A DNA stretch of 64,000 nucleotides, taken from the NCBI RefSeq assembly GCF_000143535.2, contig NC_037323.1, forward strand, positions 930,001 to 994,000, given 5' to 3'. The translations under genes were made by a program, and so were the position numbers. The notes beneath the pieces are model-generated. The model was not told where the DNA came from and did not search any database. It saw only the letters and a program-made list of their open reading frames with translations. Below are positions 48,458 to 59,668 of the stretch, piece after piece (position 1 is the stretch's first letter; every line of letters starts with the position of its first letter). This DNA comes from Botrytis cinerea B05.10 (taxonomy: Eukaryota > Ascomycota > Leotiomycetes > Helotiales > Sclerotiniaceae).

Positions 48458-49638
48458 TTAATTGGTAGCAGTCTTGGACCCCTTGACTGCCAGCCCAACA
48501 CCCAGACCGACTCCCAATGCAATGGCCAGGATAATAATGATCGTAACCAACAAGCACCACCACTTGAGTCTGTTTCTACGACGGGCATGTTCATTCGCCT
48601 TGTCAATTTGAACATTTGCTTTATCGACATCTTCGGCGGTTTTGATGGCGTTTTGTTCGGTATGTTCGACGACTGGATCTTGAGCTTCGACTATTTGGGC
48701 CATATCGGCAAACATAGCTGCAAGATCGGTGAGAGTAGCTTCAATACGTTGGAGTTCGTTGTGACGAGCGCGAACAGCTCCGAGCACTGAAGATGCTTGT
48801 CCAGATCGATTGGATTTGAGCTGAATAATTTGTTAGCATAGGTTTCAGAGGCGTAATGTCAAATTTTGGGGGTATAAAATGGCAGGGGGACCCAAAATCG
48901 AAGTGAGATAAAACATACAGCAGTTTGGAAAACACCTTCCGAACCCCAATCCATCTGACTAGCTTCCTCGACCTCCGCCTCGGTAGCTTCAGGATTAACA
49001 ATACGATACTGTCTACCAATTTGACGTCTATATTCGTTTCTATAGTTCAACTCCTCTTCCCTATACTGCTGCAACTGATTTTCGAATTCCGTCTTCAATT
49101 TCTTAGCTTGCGTACTCTTGATGTTCTTGGTCCCATCTTGAGTTTTGATCGCATCAGCTTCCAAATACTTGATCTGATCACGGATTTGAGTGTTTTTGAG
49201 CTGGGTTTGTGTTACAATATTTTCGAGGGAGGCGGTGGAGGAAGAATCGGGGGAAGAGAGGGCGCGTTGGTGGAGAGTGGCTATTTGAGAGATATTGGAG
49301 GAAAGTGAACGAATTTCGGATTTGGCAAAGTCAACGCGGTCGAGGAAAGCTTGTTGGGTAAGGACGTTGTTACTTGGAGGTGGAATGGCGCCGGGTGTAC
49401 CGGAGGAATAGTTGGATCCTTGGGAGTAGTTTGACATTTCGTGGGAAAGCCCTGGCTGGCCTAAGTTGTTCTATCGTGAGGTTAGTATTTCTATATTCAT
49501 TTTGCGCATCCATGTGATGATGAAGAGAGAATGGGTGTGAAATTGAATTTTGCTTACACCTCCATAACCGGCTTCAGCAGCGCCGGAATTTTGATATGGA
49601 TTTCCACCAATATCTTGATATTGTTGAGTGTACGACAT
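48458..49638 (-). CDS. SSO1: Plasma-membrane t-SNARE syntaxin (Sso1/Psy1 type)
   Basis: Exons (minus): 49638-49558, 49470-48919, 48820-48458 total 996 nt, or 331 residues. It is the Qa-SNARE that drives exocytic vesicle fusion at the plasma membrane. A Gln/Gly/Asn-rich N-terminus is followed by the three-helix Habc domain (FLDRVDFAKSEIRSLSSNIS, then LKNTQIRDQIKYLEADA). The SNARE helix begins at ARHNELQRIEATLTDLAAMF, with the zero-layer Gln in ADMAQIVEAQDPVVEH. A single C-terminal anchor follows (WWCLLVTIIIILAIALGVGL), leaving a short extracellular tail. The first intron donor was chosen as GTAAGC, giving GYGGNNLGQPG. Confidence 0.9.
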
Positions 49639-50325
49639 ATTGATTGAATCGATTGATGCAAAATATCAATACTGTAATTGCAATTGTTTGCGATCAAAAT
49701 GATAAGAAAGGATATCGGTAGATGGTGTGTGGGTATCGGAAGGAAGGAAGAAGGATTGGATTTGTTGTTGTTGTTGTAGTTGAGCGAAAGGTAAAAAAGA
49801 CCCGGGGTCAAGATCGAATGACGTTAGGTGGAAATATGGCCTGGTTACTTTCTGTGGAAGAAGAAAAAAGCCGGGGAAAGCGAAATTAAAATCCAATCTT
49901 TATTTTGATCTCCAGGAAAATTTGAAGAAGAAACTGGTTTGTTTTTTTTAATCAATTTATAATTGCAGATGTGTATTTTATACGGGCAAATGGATCTGAG
50001 GTGAATGGAAATCGAATTCTGTTCCTCCAGTCAATCAAAAGCAAAGCGTGAGGTTAGGTGTGACTGTATGAGGTTGATTTAGGAGTGGAGTACGATATCG
50101 GTAATCGTATCAAATATCCCAACCACAACTTCGTTCATGGACGGTAGACTTAAGAATGGAATATCAAGAGAACTGGCGAGAAGTGCTTGAACGATCGCTT
50201 GAATGATTGATTGGTGTCTTCTTTCTTTATTATGTATGTAGTTCATGCCATTGCCGCAGTTGGGTTCAGAGATGGGATGTCGCTTTCACGCTTTCATTGT
50301 CTAAGCGAACGTTTGAAGGCTGTGT

Positions 50326-50434
50326 TATGTATGTATGTATGTATGTATGTATGTCTGGTCTGATCTGGCCTGGTCTGTCTGTCTGTCTGTACGTATGTAT
50401 GTCTGTATGTATGCATGCATGCATGTACATGTAC
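50326..50434 (+). repeat. Compound tetranucleotide microsatellite (TATG/TCTG)
   Basis: Seven or more ATGT repeats, then TCTG repeats, then mixed TATG and GCAT units. Likely polymorphic in length. Confidence 0.9.
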
Positions 50435-51865
50435 AGAGTAAGTGATGTGTCAATCAGGTCAATCAATATTGTATCTAGTGATGGAAATCCGATGCTTCTT
50501 GTTGCCTTCCTCTCACCATGTTCTTATAATAGAAGCGTGGCTACAGAATCACATAGCTTGTTTTGCCATCAATACCGAATAGTCACAAAGGCATCTAGAG
50601 AGATACACCGAGAATACCCACAACTACCATGTATTGAGAAATGCCGACGCACCTAGTGTCTATCGGCTCCATCTGAGACCGAATATCGACTTGCATCTGT
50701 ACGCGTATTCGTCGTTGCTGCGCATTCCACTTTCGATGCCTATCCTGCTGAGCCTCACTGTCTCAACTGTGCAATATAATAATAAGCCTTTCCCTACATA
50801 CACAATATGCCCATCTTCTCCTGATTCGCATTCACGCCACCAATAGTAGCTTTTGCACGGAACATTTTGCCATCTCGTATAATCATCATTTTGGAATAGT
50901 AGATGTCTGCTTGCCACCAATATAACGAGTTGCGGAACCCGCGTTGGGCTGACGGGAATTACTTGAGGTGCCTCGAAAGTGCTTTAAGAGGTGGGGTTCG
51001 TCCCCCTCATATAGAGATCTCAGTTCATGCATTTCTTCCTTTGCATTTTTGATAAACATTTTTCGCTCTGCTTTTGCTCTCCAGCTGGCCTCACTCTCTA
51101 AGTTGGGAGCAGCGGGCTGTTGTGCCCAGGTGATTACCTACACATGATTTGTGGTGGTTTAGTTGCAGAATGGCGTGTCACATTCCAGTGTTCCTTTTTC
51201 CGACGATTCGCCGGATTAGTCATTCATCGACTAGGCTCGTTAAAATATCACGTGGCTTGTGGCTTTGATCTTTGGGCCTGATTTGTTGCACATCTCAAGA
51301 GTGTCGTTCAAAGTTCTTGGGGTTCGTCCCCTCCAGAAAGTTTTGGTGAAATTCGGATCCTCTAAAGAGTCGATAAATTTGCCCAACTGATCTCTTGGAT
51401 GTACTATTACTACCTCTGACTTGTTACATTATGGCCAATCGCATCTAGGTATGCAAAGGAAATCTTCAAGCAAGATATGAAATGCCTAGAATTTCTTAAA
51501 ACGCCTGCTTTCCCAATACCTATTCTACCTAGGTAATTCGATTTGATGAAGGGGTTCTTTTGAAAATTGCTGCGCCGCTGAGCTGCATCGTCTGAAGTAT
51601 TGTTTGGTTCAAATACATGCAGTTTCTTTGGTTCCTACCTCTTCTTCAGATGAAACCCGATTGATAAATTAACCTGGCCGGGTCAGCGTCAGCGTTTAAA
51701 GCACCAATGGCCTAGTTGACCAGCAATACTTTCTACTTTCTATGGAACGATGAGGAGCTATTTGTGTCGAAGGTCAGTCAGCAGGACTAAAGACGTTAAT
51801 GGCAGAAGGAATCATATTTGCAAGTATATACATCTACTCACTGCCTTCTCATACTTTAACGTTCT

Positions 51866-51979
51866 TATCAATTTACTTATATCCTCTCTCCACAAACTCC
51901 CTTGGAGATTACTGCTCTGCAATATCAATTTAATTATATCTTGTCTCCACAAACTCCCGTGAAGATTGTTGCTCTGCGA
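51866..51979 (+). repeat. Two-copy 57-bp tandem repeat
   Basis: Unit 1 (51866-51922) and unit 2 (51923-51979) both run TATCAATTTA(C/A)TTATATC ... TCTCCACAAACTCCC ... GCTCTGC and match over most positions. They lie just upstream of the HET gene. Confidence 0.85.
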
Positions 51980-52174
51980 TAGCAATAGACTACATTCCAA
52001 AACGGAAAGAATTAAACTTGTTTGTACCTTTGATCACACTGGCAATTTGGCAACCTGGAGAAAGTGAAACTTATTATTACGTGAGTAGTAAATACACGAA
52101 TACATCTAGATTTAGGTTCTAACTATATTAGTGTTACAGAGAGAGCTTTACCACGTGTTGAACAAACAAAAATT

Positions 52175-54313
52175 ATGTCAACTCCATCAGTCTATAAGTA
52201 CTCCCCTCTAAGGAATGAAAAGTATGAAATACGAGTGCTGTCTATTCTGGCTGGTCCTGATGAGTCGCCGGTGCAATGCAAGATGAAAACTATGTCTTTG
52301 GTGGACAAGTATATGGAAGATTATACTGCTTTATCCTACTGCTGGGGTAGCTCCCCGGAAAAATCAGTGATATGGATTGACAATGTCAGAGTCAGTGTCG
52401 GAGTCAATCTTGCCAACGCTCTCATCAGGCTCCGAAGAATGGGCATTAAACTGGTATGGACTGATGCAGTCTGTATCAAACAGAGTGACAACCAGGAGAA
52501 AAGCTTTCAGGTCCGACTTATGACACAGATCTACTCAAAGGCGAAAATAGTCTACACATGGCTCGGATTGGATTCACGTGGCTTATCAGCATTTGCCACG
52601 AATTCTATGAAGGACCTGGCATTGTCAAATCCACATCGAATCGACTCACTTTTCAGTCGAGCATCACGTTTGAGATTATCCTCATCCCTTAACTACGGCG
52701 TATGTTATCGGTGCAACATTCCAGGGTGTAAAGAACTCACAGTCTCGCTCAGAGACTTTTTCAATTGCGAATACTGGGCAAGGATGTGGATCATCCAAGA
52801 AATTGCTGTGGCATCTGACGTCCGGTTTCTGTGTGGCGATACTGCGTCCATTACATATGATCAACTAGCTATAGCCATTAAGTTCCTGAGAAATGAACTG
52901 AAATGTTGGGGCGGGGAAGTGGCATCGGCAGCTTCGAACTATCGACGCGTAGCAAATATTCGCAACATTTATCAAAAGCGCAATTTAGATCTTCGTCGAG
53001 CAATGGCATTGGCTAAGGACTCAGAGTGTGGGTGGCCGCAAGATCGAGTCTATGCCCTCGTTGGCTTTTCTAACGACGGTCCAACATTAGTTCCAATCAC
53101 TGACTACGAAAAAACATTGGAGGAGATCTTATGCGATTTAACGATGGCTTTTGCTCGACAGGATGGCTGTTTCGACGTTATGTTAACTTCATCTGATAAG
53201 TACAGATCTCAAGATTTACGCCTACCTTCTTGGACTCCTAACTGGATATCTACATCATCCTGGAAAAGCCACATGCACGTTTTGGAAAGGGCGAAAAACA
53301 TTCAACGCCCAGCGAATGTCGATTTTGGAGATGAAATTCGAAGGTTGCACACTCAAAGTTTCGATGGAAAAATGTTGAGTCTCATGGGAACACAACTGGA
53401 TACTGTTCAAGATACTGCATGGATGACCAACTCACAAATAAGTTTGACTTCGGGTTACGGTCTTCAGCAGCCTGATCATTCACGAGTCGGAAAACCAAAC
53501 TACAGTAAAGCTCAGATATTGAATTCGTTGTCTGTTTGTTTTCTTCAAGAAGATTTTAAACGTAAAGATGAAGCGATAACAAGACTTCTTTGGTATGCAT
53601 TTTATTGTGTTCAAATGAAAAATATTCCCAATGGGAGAATGCCACCCCGAGATATCGAATCTCAGTCAAAGCATGCCTCAAAGCCACTCCTAATACACGG
53701 AAAGAGCTTGGATCAATGGGCTCTCTATAGCAAAAAGGAAATTTGGAAAAAAAGGCACTTCAATTGGTATTTTCGACACCGCAAACTCACATATTCTCTG
53801 ATAGTTCTTATGGGAGTTGCGGCCATTGTTCTCTTTGCTCCACGCTACAACCTGAAGTCTGATGCATTGGGCATAATCAAACTCATTTGGGGTATCCTAT
53901 TATTCTTTTTGTTGATCGCTGTATTGCTGGTTGGAGGATACGCCATGAAGAATCGATACGCTTCTCTGTTCAGTTTTGACGATGATGAAGCCAAGATTCT
54001 TGGAGCGTTTTGCAACACAATGAACTTGGTAAATTCATTTATGTTTTTGGGGGAAACGTTAAAAGTCACCGTTTGTAAGAATGGACTTATAGCCATGACT
54101 ACTGAACGTACCATGGGTGGAGATGTCATTTGTTATCTGGCTGGTTGTAAGCATCAAGTTGTCTTGCGGAAGGAGAAAGAATTCGGGAAGTGGAGAGTTG
54201 TTGGCAGGGCATTTGTGCCAGTTCAGGATATTGAACGGATCATCCAACAGAAAAATGGAAAGGATCACTCAGGAAAGCTTAGGGTAATGGGAGAAAAGTT
54301 TACACTGGTTTGA
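52175..54313 (+). CDS. HET-domain (heterokaryon incompatibility-like) protein
   Basis: A single uninterrupted frame of 712 residues from an ATG (context AAAATTATGTC). HET domains mediate cell-death responses to non-self in fungi, and many members have unknown triggers. The domain block is clear: YTALSYCWGSSPE (about 49-61), VNLANALIRLRRMG, VWTDAVCIKQSDNQEKS (about 92-108), RLMTQIYSKAKIVYTWLGLD, and EYWARMWIIQEIAVASDV. Near the C-terminus are two hydrophobic segments (SLIVLMGVAAIVLFAP, about 542-557, and LIWGILLFFLLIAVLLVGGY, about 570-589), then a conserved-looking end with GRAFVPVQDIE. The membrane segments are unusual for HET proteins and may anchor it. The absence of introns is typical for the family. 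No recognised partner such as a STAND or lipase gene is nearby. Confidence 0.9.
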   Translation: MSTPSVYKYSPLRNEKYEIRVLSILAGPDESPVQCKMKTMSLVDKYMEDYTALSYCWGSSPEKSVIWIDNVRVSVGVNLANALIRLRRMGIKLVWTDAVCIKQSDNQEKSFQVRLMTQIYSKAKIVYTWLGLDSRGLSAFATNSMKDLALSNPHRIDSLFSRASRLRLSSSLNYGVCYRCNIPGCKELTVSLRDFFNCEYWARMWIIQEIAVASDVRFLCGDTASITYDQLAIAIKFLRNELKCWGGEVASAASNYRRVANIRNIYQKRNLDLRRAMALAKDSECGWPQDRVYALVGFSNDGPTLVPITDYEKTLEEILCDLTMAFARQDGCFDVMLTSSDKYRSQDLRLPSWTPNWISTSSWKSHMHVLERAKNIQRPANVDFGDEIRRLHTQSFDGKMLSLMGTQLDTVQDTAWMTNSQISLTSGYGLQQPDHSRVGKPNYSKAQILNSLSVCFLQEDFKRKDEAITRLLWYAFYCVQMKNIPNGRMPPRDIESQSKHASKPLLIHGKSLDQWALYSKKEIWKKRHFNWYFRHRKLTYSLIVLMGVAAIVLFAPRYNLKSDALGIIKLIWGILLFFLLIAVLLVGGYAMKNRYASLFSFDDDEAKILGAFCNTMNLVNSFMFLGETLKVTVCKNGLIAMTTERTMGGDVICYLAGCKHQVVLRKEKEFGKWRVVGRAFVPVQDIERIIQQKNGKDHSGKLRVMGEKFTLV

Positions 54314-55380
54314 GGCTGGGGTTTCAGGTCTCTTATCCATATTCTAGGCACGCGACGTGTGTAGAATCCGTTGAAAACGCAGCTCGCAGTAATAGTAATG
54401 TATATTCATCAAAGTCCTATGGATTCACGTTCTCACCATCGGATGGGCTTCACTTTAGAATTTACCCGGAGATAGGGAGGGGGTTCACGAGGAGAAAATT
54501 GTGTATAAGCTTCGTTTCTCAAAGGAATTGTCTCGAGAATCACGGAACACAATTAGATGAACGCATAGATGATATGACAGATTTTGGATCTAAAACAAGG
54601 TTGGAGAGCGTTGTGCTAATCAACGAAATGTCAAATTTCTGTGCAGTGGGATCTGAATCGAATCGAGGTGAGGCGAGGCGAGGACGTCGATTTATCTAAT
54701 TCGGTGTATATGAAAGGCTGGGCTGTGATATAATGCGCAGAGTTTCTTGGTTCCTGTGTTCAGTTTAAAATTTAGGAGAGAGTTCAATATCTGATGACAA
54801 CTAGAGCATTTAAGTCATATATATAAATACATGTTGTTATTAGCCTTTTAATGATGAGATCATAGACAAGATGTCAGCGGAGAAGTTGATAACTTGAGAT
54901 GGAAGATTGTAGATTCATAGGATGTGCAATGGATATTTGTAAACTATATTATCAGCTATGTAGATATTCTACAAACTATTTGTTTGTAGAGTAGATCATT
55001 AAATTGCAGAATGTTTACAGATAATTTGTCTACCTGCAGTTGTTTATAGATGCTCCACAGATTATCTGCAGATAATCAGCGGATAATTTGTGCATAGTAG
55101 ATTATTTTAACGGCTTTGCAGATAGTTTATAAAGGGGGTAGGATCTTCAACAGAGCACATGCATAGCTGATCATCTTCAAATTCTCTACATGCAGAATAA
55201 ATCATGGGAATTTTCAAACAAATAAATTGTGGACTGTGTGTAGACAATATATTTATTTATAATTTATGAACAGTTGACAGGGAGTTTGTGGATAATTTAT
55301 ATAAAATATATGATTTTAAAGATTTTATGGAGTAAATATAGTCTTTTATAGAGCGCCTGCAGAGTAAACTATCTACAGAT
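54314..55380. repeat. AT-rich degenerate repeat region
   Basis: From about 54780 the sequence becomes very AT-rich and repeats variants of CAGATAATTTGT and GTAGAT (for example near 55018, 55063, 55080, 55288). A possible HET-downstream ORF at 54310-54699 has no known content. The variants look like an eroded satellite or a repeat mutated toward A+T, as by repeat-induced point mutation. No long unit can be defined by eye. Confidence 0.5.
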
Positions 55381-55394
55381 TACCTGCAGGTACA

Positions 55395-56253
55395 GATTGT
55401 TTCTGCACGGCCTACTGTGGACTGGCTCGACAAGCTGTCGTGAAAGCTTGCCGTACTAATAAGCTGGTACAAGCACGAAGAGATAGCTATGTTTCGCGAG
55501 CAGCATTCAATTCCAAGTTTAAGGCGTATCGATACAAATACGAGGATGCTAGTGAAGCCAGAAGAGATGCCCGAACTGAGTAAGAAGAGAATCCAGATAA
55601 ACAAAAAGATCAAATTTTGATGAAGACAAGCTAAAGAGCGAACTGGTCCAGAAAGAGATAGATTGGGAAAGAGTTGCGGGTCGAAACTTGAAAGTCCAAG
55701 ATGCTGCTAAATGCAAACTTAAATATTGATAGAGAATGAGGTTGCTATTCAAAGAGCAGCTCAACAAGTAAAGGATAGAGTGTACGAAGAAGCGCATGCG
55801 CAAAAAAGGCGCACGAAGAAAGCAAGTTTGGAATGCAACAGACAAGATCTTATAAACGCAGCTCAAAATAAAGCAACCGAAGAACGTGCTAATATGAAGA
55901 GGAAAAAGAAGCATCGATCACGAAGAGATGTCGCTCTCACAGCTATATATACACCACCCACGGAAAAACTTCGAGAGCTACCAAAAAGAGAGACAGAGAC
56001 GCTGAAGAATAAAGGGGAACAAAGACTGGAGTGCTGTCCACCCCCTTCGACTTCGGAAAACGAAAAATTCTCCGCACCCTGGATCTATTCCGAACATTCA
56101 GATACGGTGTGTCAAGCAAAAGCCAAATTTGGAAATGGAATATATCTTCAAGTCCGTGATCCTTACGAGCGATCATTCCGAATTCCGGAATCCGGGGCTG
56201 AAGAAAATTTCTTCACGTCGCATTCCTCGTATTTGCACTCCTTTACGATCTGA
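55395..56253 (+). pseudogene. Decayed Lys/Arg/Glu-rich coding region
   Basis: Successive open stretches in plus-strand frames encode similar basic coiled-coil-like sequence, broken by stops and shifts: AYCGLARQAVVKACRTNKLV to RRDARTE (stop near 55582), DEDKLKSELVQKEIDWERVA to CKLKY (stop near 55727), then a 175-codon stretch with no initial ATG (from a TTG at 55726) rich in KRRTKK and MKRKKKHRSRR. It lies beside the AT-rich repeats. It resembles a truncated gene for a charged protein or a mobile-element relic; I cannot name a family. Confidence 0.35.
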
Positions 56254-57626
56254 AACGATCCCAGAACAACATCATGTGTCTGAGCTGAGATCATCTCAAG
56301 GGTTTAGACGAGAAATTGGGCGGCCCAGCCGCCGAGATCCATGAGCGGGGCGGATGTCATTCTGTCGTAGCAATACCTAAATGGATAGCCCTAGATGCGG
56401 ATCCTTCATCCCCACTTTGTTGTTTCTCCGTGATTCCGCGGTATGTCGGCGGCTCGGTGAATTCCAATCTAAATACCGGGTGGTGTGAAACATTTTGTCA
56501 CCTCGAGTGCATGAGTGACATCCAGCGGGTCACGTTATGAGATTATTGCTAGATTTTTGAGGGATCTGGGTATATTCGGGCCTATCAAGAATTGAGAGTT
56601 TGTCAGACATTCGTGTTACTTAGCAGACTCGGAGTATTAGGAAAACTCAAAAAAGATGGCGGTGCCTAACACAATTCTAAACCGCTTGAGAGTATCAGAT
56701 ACTGTGCAAATCATATGTATTCATAGATGATAGTATCTAATATCCTCAGACTATTGTGAACTTTCATAAGATGGACGGCAAGAATTGACCGAGTGTGAAA
56801 GTGAATACCTACGCATCTATTGCGCGATATTTTGACCTCTCATCTCAATTATTATATATCCTATAGTGTGTTGTATATTAGAAATATTCATTCTTAACCC
56901 TCAAGAAAAGTAAGATGTGATTTTTGAAATACGGCCTGGCCGAAACGTCTTTCCATGCTGTCGAAATTTAGACATTAGAGAGATACTTGATTGTTCAGTT
57001 TAAATCAGATAATTCTGGAATGCTTTGCAGCGTACGTACTTAATAAATATAGGCCTTTGATTTGTGACTTGCTTGACCCCTCGCATACTGCATTAGCATC
57101 AACTTATCTATCATATCACAATCACGAAACACAAAATTCATTTAAGTACAATAAGCAATATATTCATATACTATATACACACCGAGTAGAGTAACAACCT
57201 TTCCATCCGCTCAAAGACATCCAAACCAAGGGAATAAGAAGGCAATCGAGTCAGCAAGCAAGTTCTGTATTCCTATGCTTTCTCTCTGACAATCATTCAA
57301 AAATTCAAACTAAACGAGTGACAATGCAGATACTCAAAATGTACTGCTCGCTCGCGAAATAACTCAGGAGGTAGGAATAAAATGAACAAATAGTTGAGTG
57401 AGTGAGTGGGTGAGTGAAGGAATAAATAAACAACTGAAGATAAACAAGGAAAATTATGTGCAGTGGTAAAAAAGAAGGTACTCTGCGTTTCTCGTGACAT
57501 CAATGATAGTATTGAGTGGTGTGTTGTAATAAGCGAGAGGAGGTTGGAAGATGTACTAAAGACATCCTCATGAACGAACAATCAATACAAATGATTAATT
57601 GACATTAAGCAGGATGTAGAAATCCC
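56254..57626. other. Intergenic, 1.4 kb
   Basis: Between the decayed locus and the laccase 3' end. It is AT-rich, with several short direct and inverted motifs. No gene is recognised. Confidence 0.5.
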
Positions 57627-59668
57627 TTAGATTCCAGAATCATCCTCGGCGAACAACTCAGTAGGAGTATAGGCATTCCAGTTTGCGCAAGTATCCTCGA
57701 AAATATCAGTATCGCTCATACCGATCGCAATCGAGCTTTGAGACTCCACAAATTGCATTGCTAATCCCTCAGATGCGTGCCATGCGATATGGCAATGAAG
57801 AAGCCAGGAACCAGGGTTGTCAAGCTTGAATGCAATGGCAAGATAACCGTTTCCGGGGAGTGCGGCAACGTCACGACGGGGAGGATTGACGAGGTTGAAG
57901 TTGGCTGGCGACTTGGTAGCACTGAACACATCAGTTTCTTGAGCTACGACGTAAAAATCGTGACCGTGGAGATGGATAGGATGCCAAATGCCGAAGCCGG
58001 TGAGATCTTCGATGACATAGACGACCCACTCTTCATTGGCGTCAGTTTGATTGAGAGCGACAACGTTGTAATCAGTTGGGAAGATTGTCTCGTTGTTGAA
58101 AATCTTGAGAGTTGTTGGGGAGCTCCAGTCAAGGAGTAAACTACTTGAGTTGATGGTCCATGTGAAGTAGTTGGTGAAGGCGAAAGACACCTGTTCGTCG
58201 ACGAGAGAGTATCCACCAACGTCCAATGCCAAGTGTGGAACAAGACTGGCAACCGGCTCATCCGCGCAAGTACCACGGGGAGTGACACCGACAGAGGTAG
58301 GATCTACGGTGCTGGAACTATCGTATCGGAGGATACCTGTGGCATTTGCTGCTTCCGAGTTGGATGAGCAGGTGGTTCCCCAGTTTCCTCTAATCCAGTA
58401 GTTGTCTGCTGCCGCATTTGCCTCAACGATAACATCGTATCTTTGTCCAATACCAATGAGAAGAGTATCGGTAGTGTAGGGCACAATTGGAACAAGATCG
58501 TTGGCAATAACAGTGAGTGTGTGATTATCAATGGCGAATTCGAAGTGACTGTCAATTCCAACATTGATCAATCTCAATCTGTATTTTGTGCCTTCGACGA
58601 AAGTTAACTCGAATTTCTTACCACCACCAACGCAGTTAGCATCAGTAGAAGCTGAGCAATCGTAGATGTTGGTTCCATTCATCAAAGTGTTTTCAAGTGC
58701 TGGAGGAGCACCTTGTCTAGCGGAGTCCCAAATTTCGAAAACGGATTTATGTGCCCAATCTTGGAGGAAAATTGCACCAACATCTTCATCATAGTCCGCA
58801 GTAGCGGGACCATTAATGATCAAGGGTCCAAAGAGTCCATCAGCGTATTGAAGAGAGAAGTGAGAGTGATACCAGGTGGTTCCATATTGAGTAGCTTGGA
58901 ATTTGTAGGTCAAGGTATCTCCAGGAGCGATAGGACATTGAGTTACACCTGTAATTTATGTTAGTAATTTTTCAGTAGAAGACTGGCAAGAGTTATGGAT
59001 GTAGGGAGGAGGAAATATGGGACGAAAAGGGAGGGAAAAGGGGGAATATTCTTGTGATCGCATGGTCACAATCTTTTAAAGACATACCGGGTACGCCGTC
59101 GTATTCGAGACTTCCTAGTTGACGAATTCCATGCCAATGAATAGATGTACCATTGTGTTGGAGATTGTTGGTAACGTCTGTAATCAGGTAGTTAGCAATG
59201 ACAATCAAAGCTTAAAAACAGTGATATTTGAGGGCCTCAAGTTGTGAGGACAAAGAGGCTCTCTGAGTGACTGGAGACCTACGGATTATAAGATTGTCAC
59301 CCCAGTCTGCTGTAATTGCAGGTCCTGGAACAGTTCCATTGAAGGTCATGGCTGAGCGAGTATAACCATCAGGTGTGATGGTGGAGTTCTCAACTGAAAG
59401 CCAGTATTCTGTATATCGAGTTAGTGATAGACTAGAGACTAGGAATTCGATATCACATACCTCTGGTGACTCCAGTATTAGGAGTAACATCATACCAGTT
59501 GGTATCAATGGAATACTCTCCCCAGCAAGATCTGGAAGTAGCCGAGTTTGCACAAGAGGCAGTGGTGCTTTGACGAGGAGCGAGTGGTGAACGAACAGCT
59601 GGAATAGCTGTTGCAGATGCCTGTGCAAATAATGCAGTGAGGGCAGTAAAGACTGTAGAATACTTCAT
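57627..59668 (-). CDS. lcc2: Laccase (multicopper oxidase), Botrytis Lcc2-like
   Basis: Exons (minus): 59668-59461, 59408-59283, 59177-59088, 58948-57627 total 1746 nt, or 581 residues. A secreted enzyme that oxidises phenolics while reducing oxygen to water. Signal peptide [21 protein letters not shown] is followed by three cupredoxin domains. Copper ligands: HWHG (about 125-128), WYHSHF (about 167-172), [10 protein letters not shown] (about 466-475) and [12 protein letters not shown] (about 526-537), with Leu at the T1 axial position. The C-terminus DSGI matches the ascomycete laccase plug. H112 is created across the second splice ([16 protein letters not shown]). The sequence reads like B. 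cinerea Lcc2, which from literature acts on tannins and resveratrol; that match is from memory. A TATAAA lies about 127 bp upstream. Confidence 0.95.

Larger units (their letters stand above)
49639..52174. other. Intergenic, 2.5 kb, with repeats
   Basis: Holds the SSO1 promoter and the HET gene upstream region. It contains a tetranucleotide microsatellite (50326-50434), two GGGGTTCGTCCCC motifs (about 50994 and 51319) and the 57-bp tandem repeat at 51866. No gene is seen. Confidence 0.6.

Noticed and set aside
48323..48790. 155-residue plus-strand ORF
   Set aside because: It is antisense to the SSO1 coding exon and has no independent support.
50207..50656. 149-residue ORF containing Val/Cys/Met repeats
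   Set aside because: It is translation of the tetranucleotide microsatellite.
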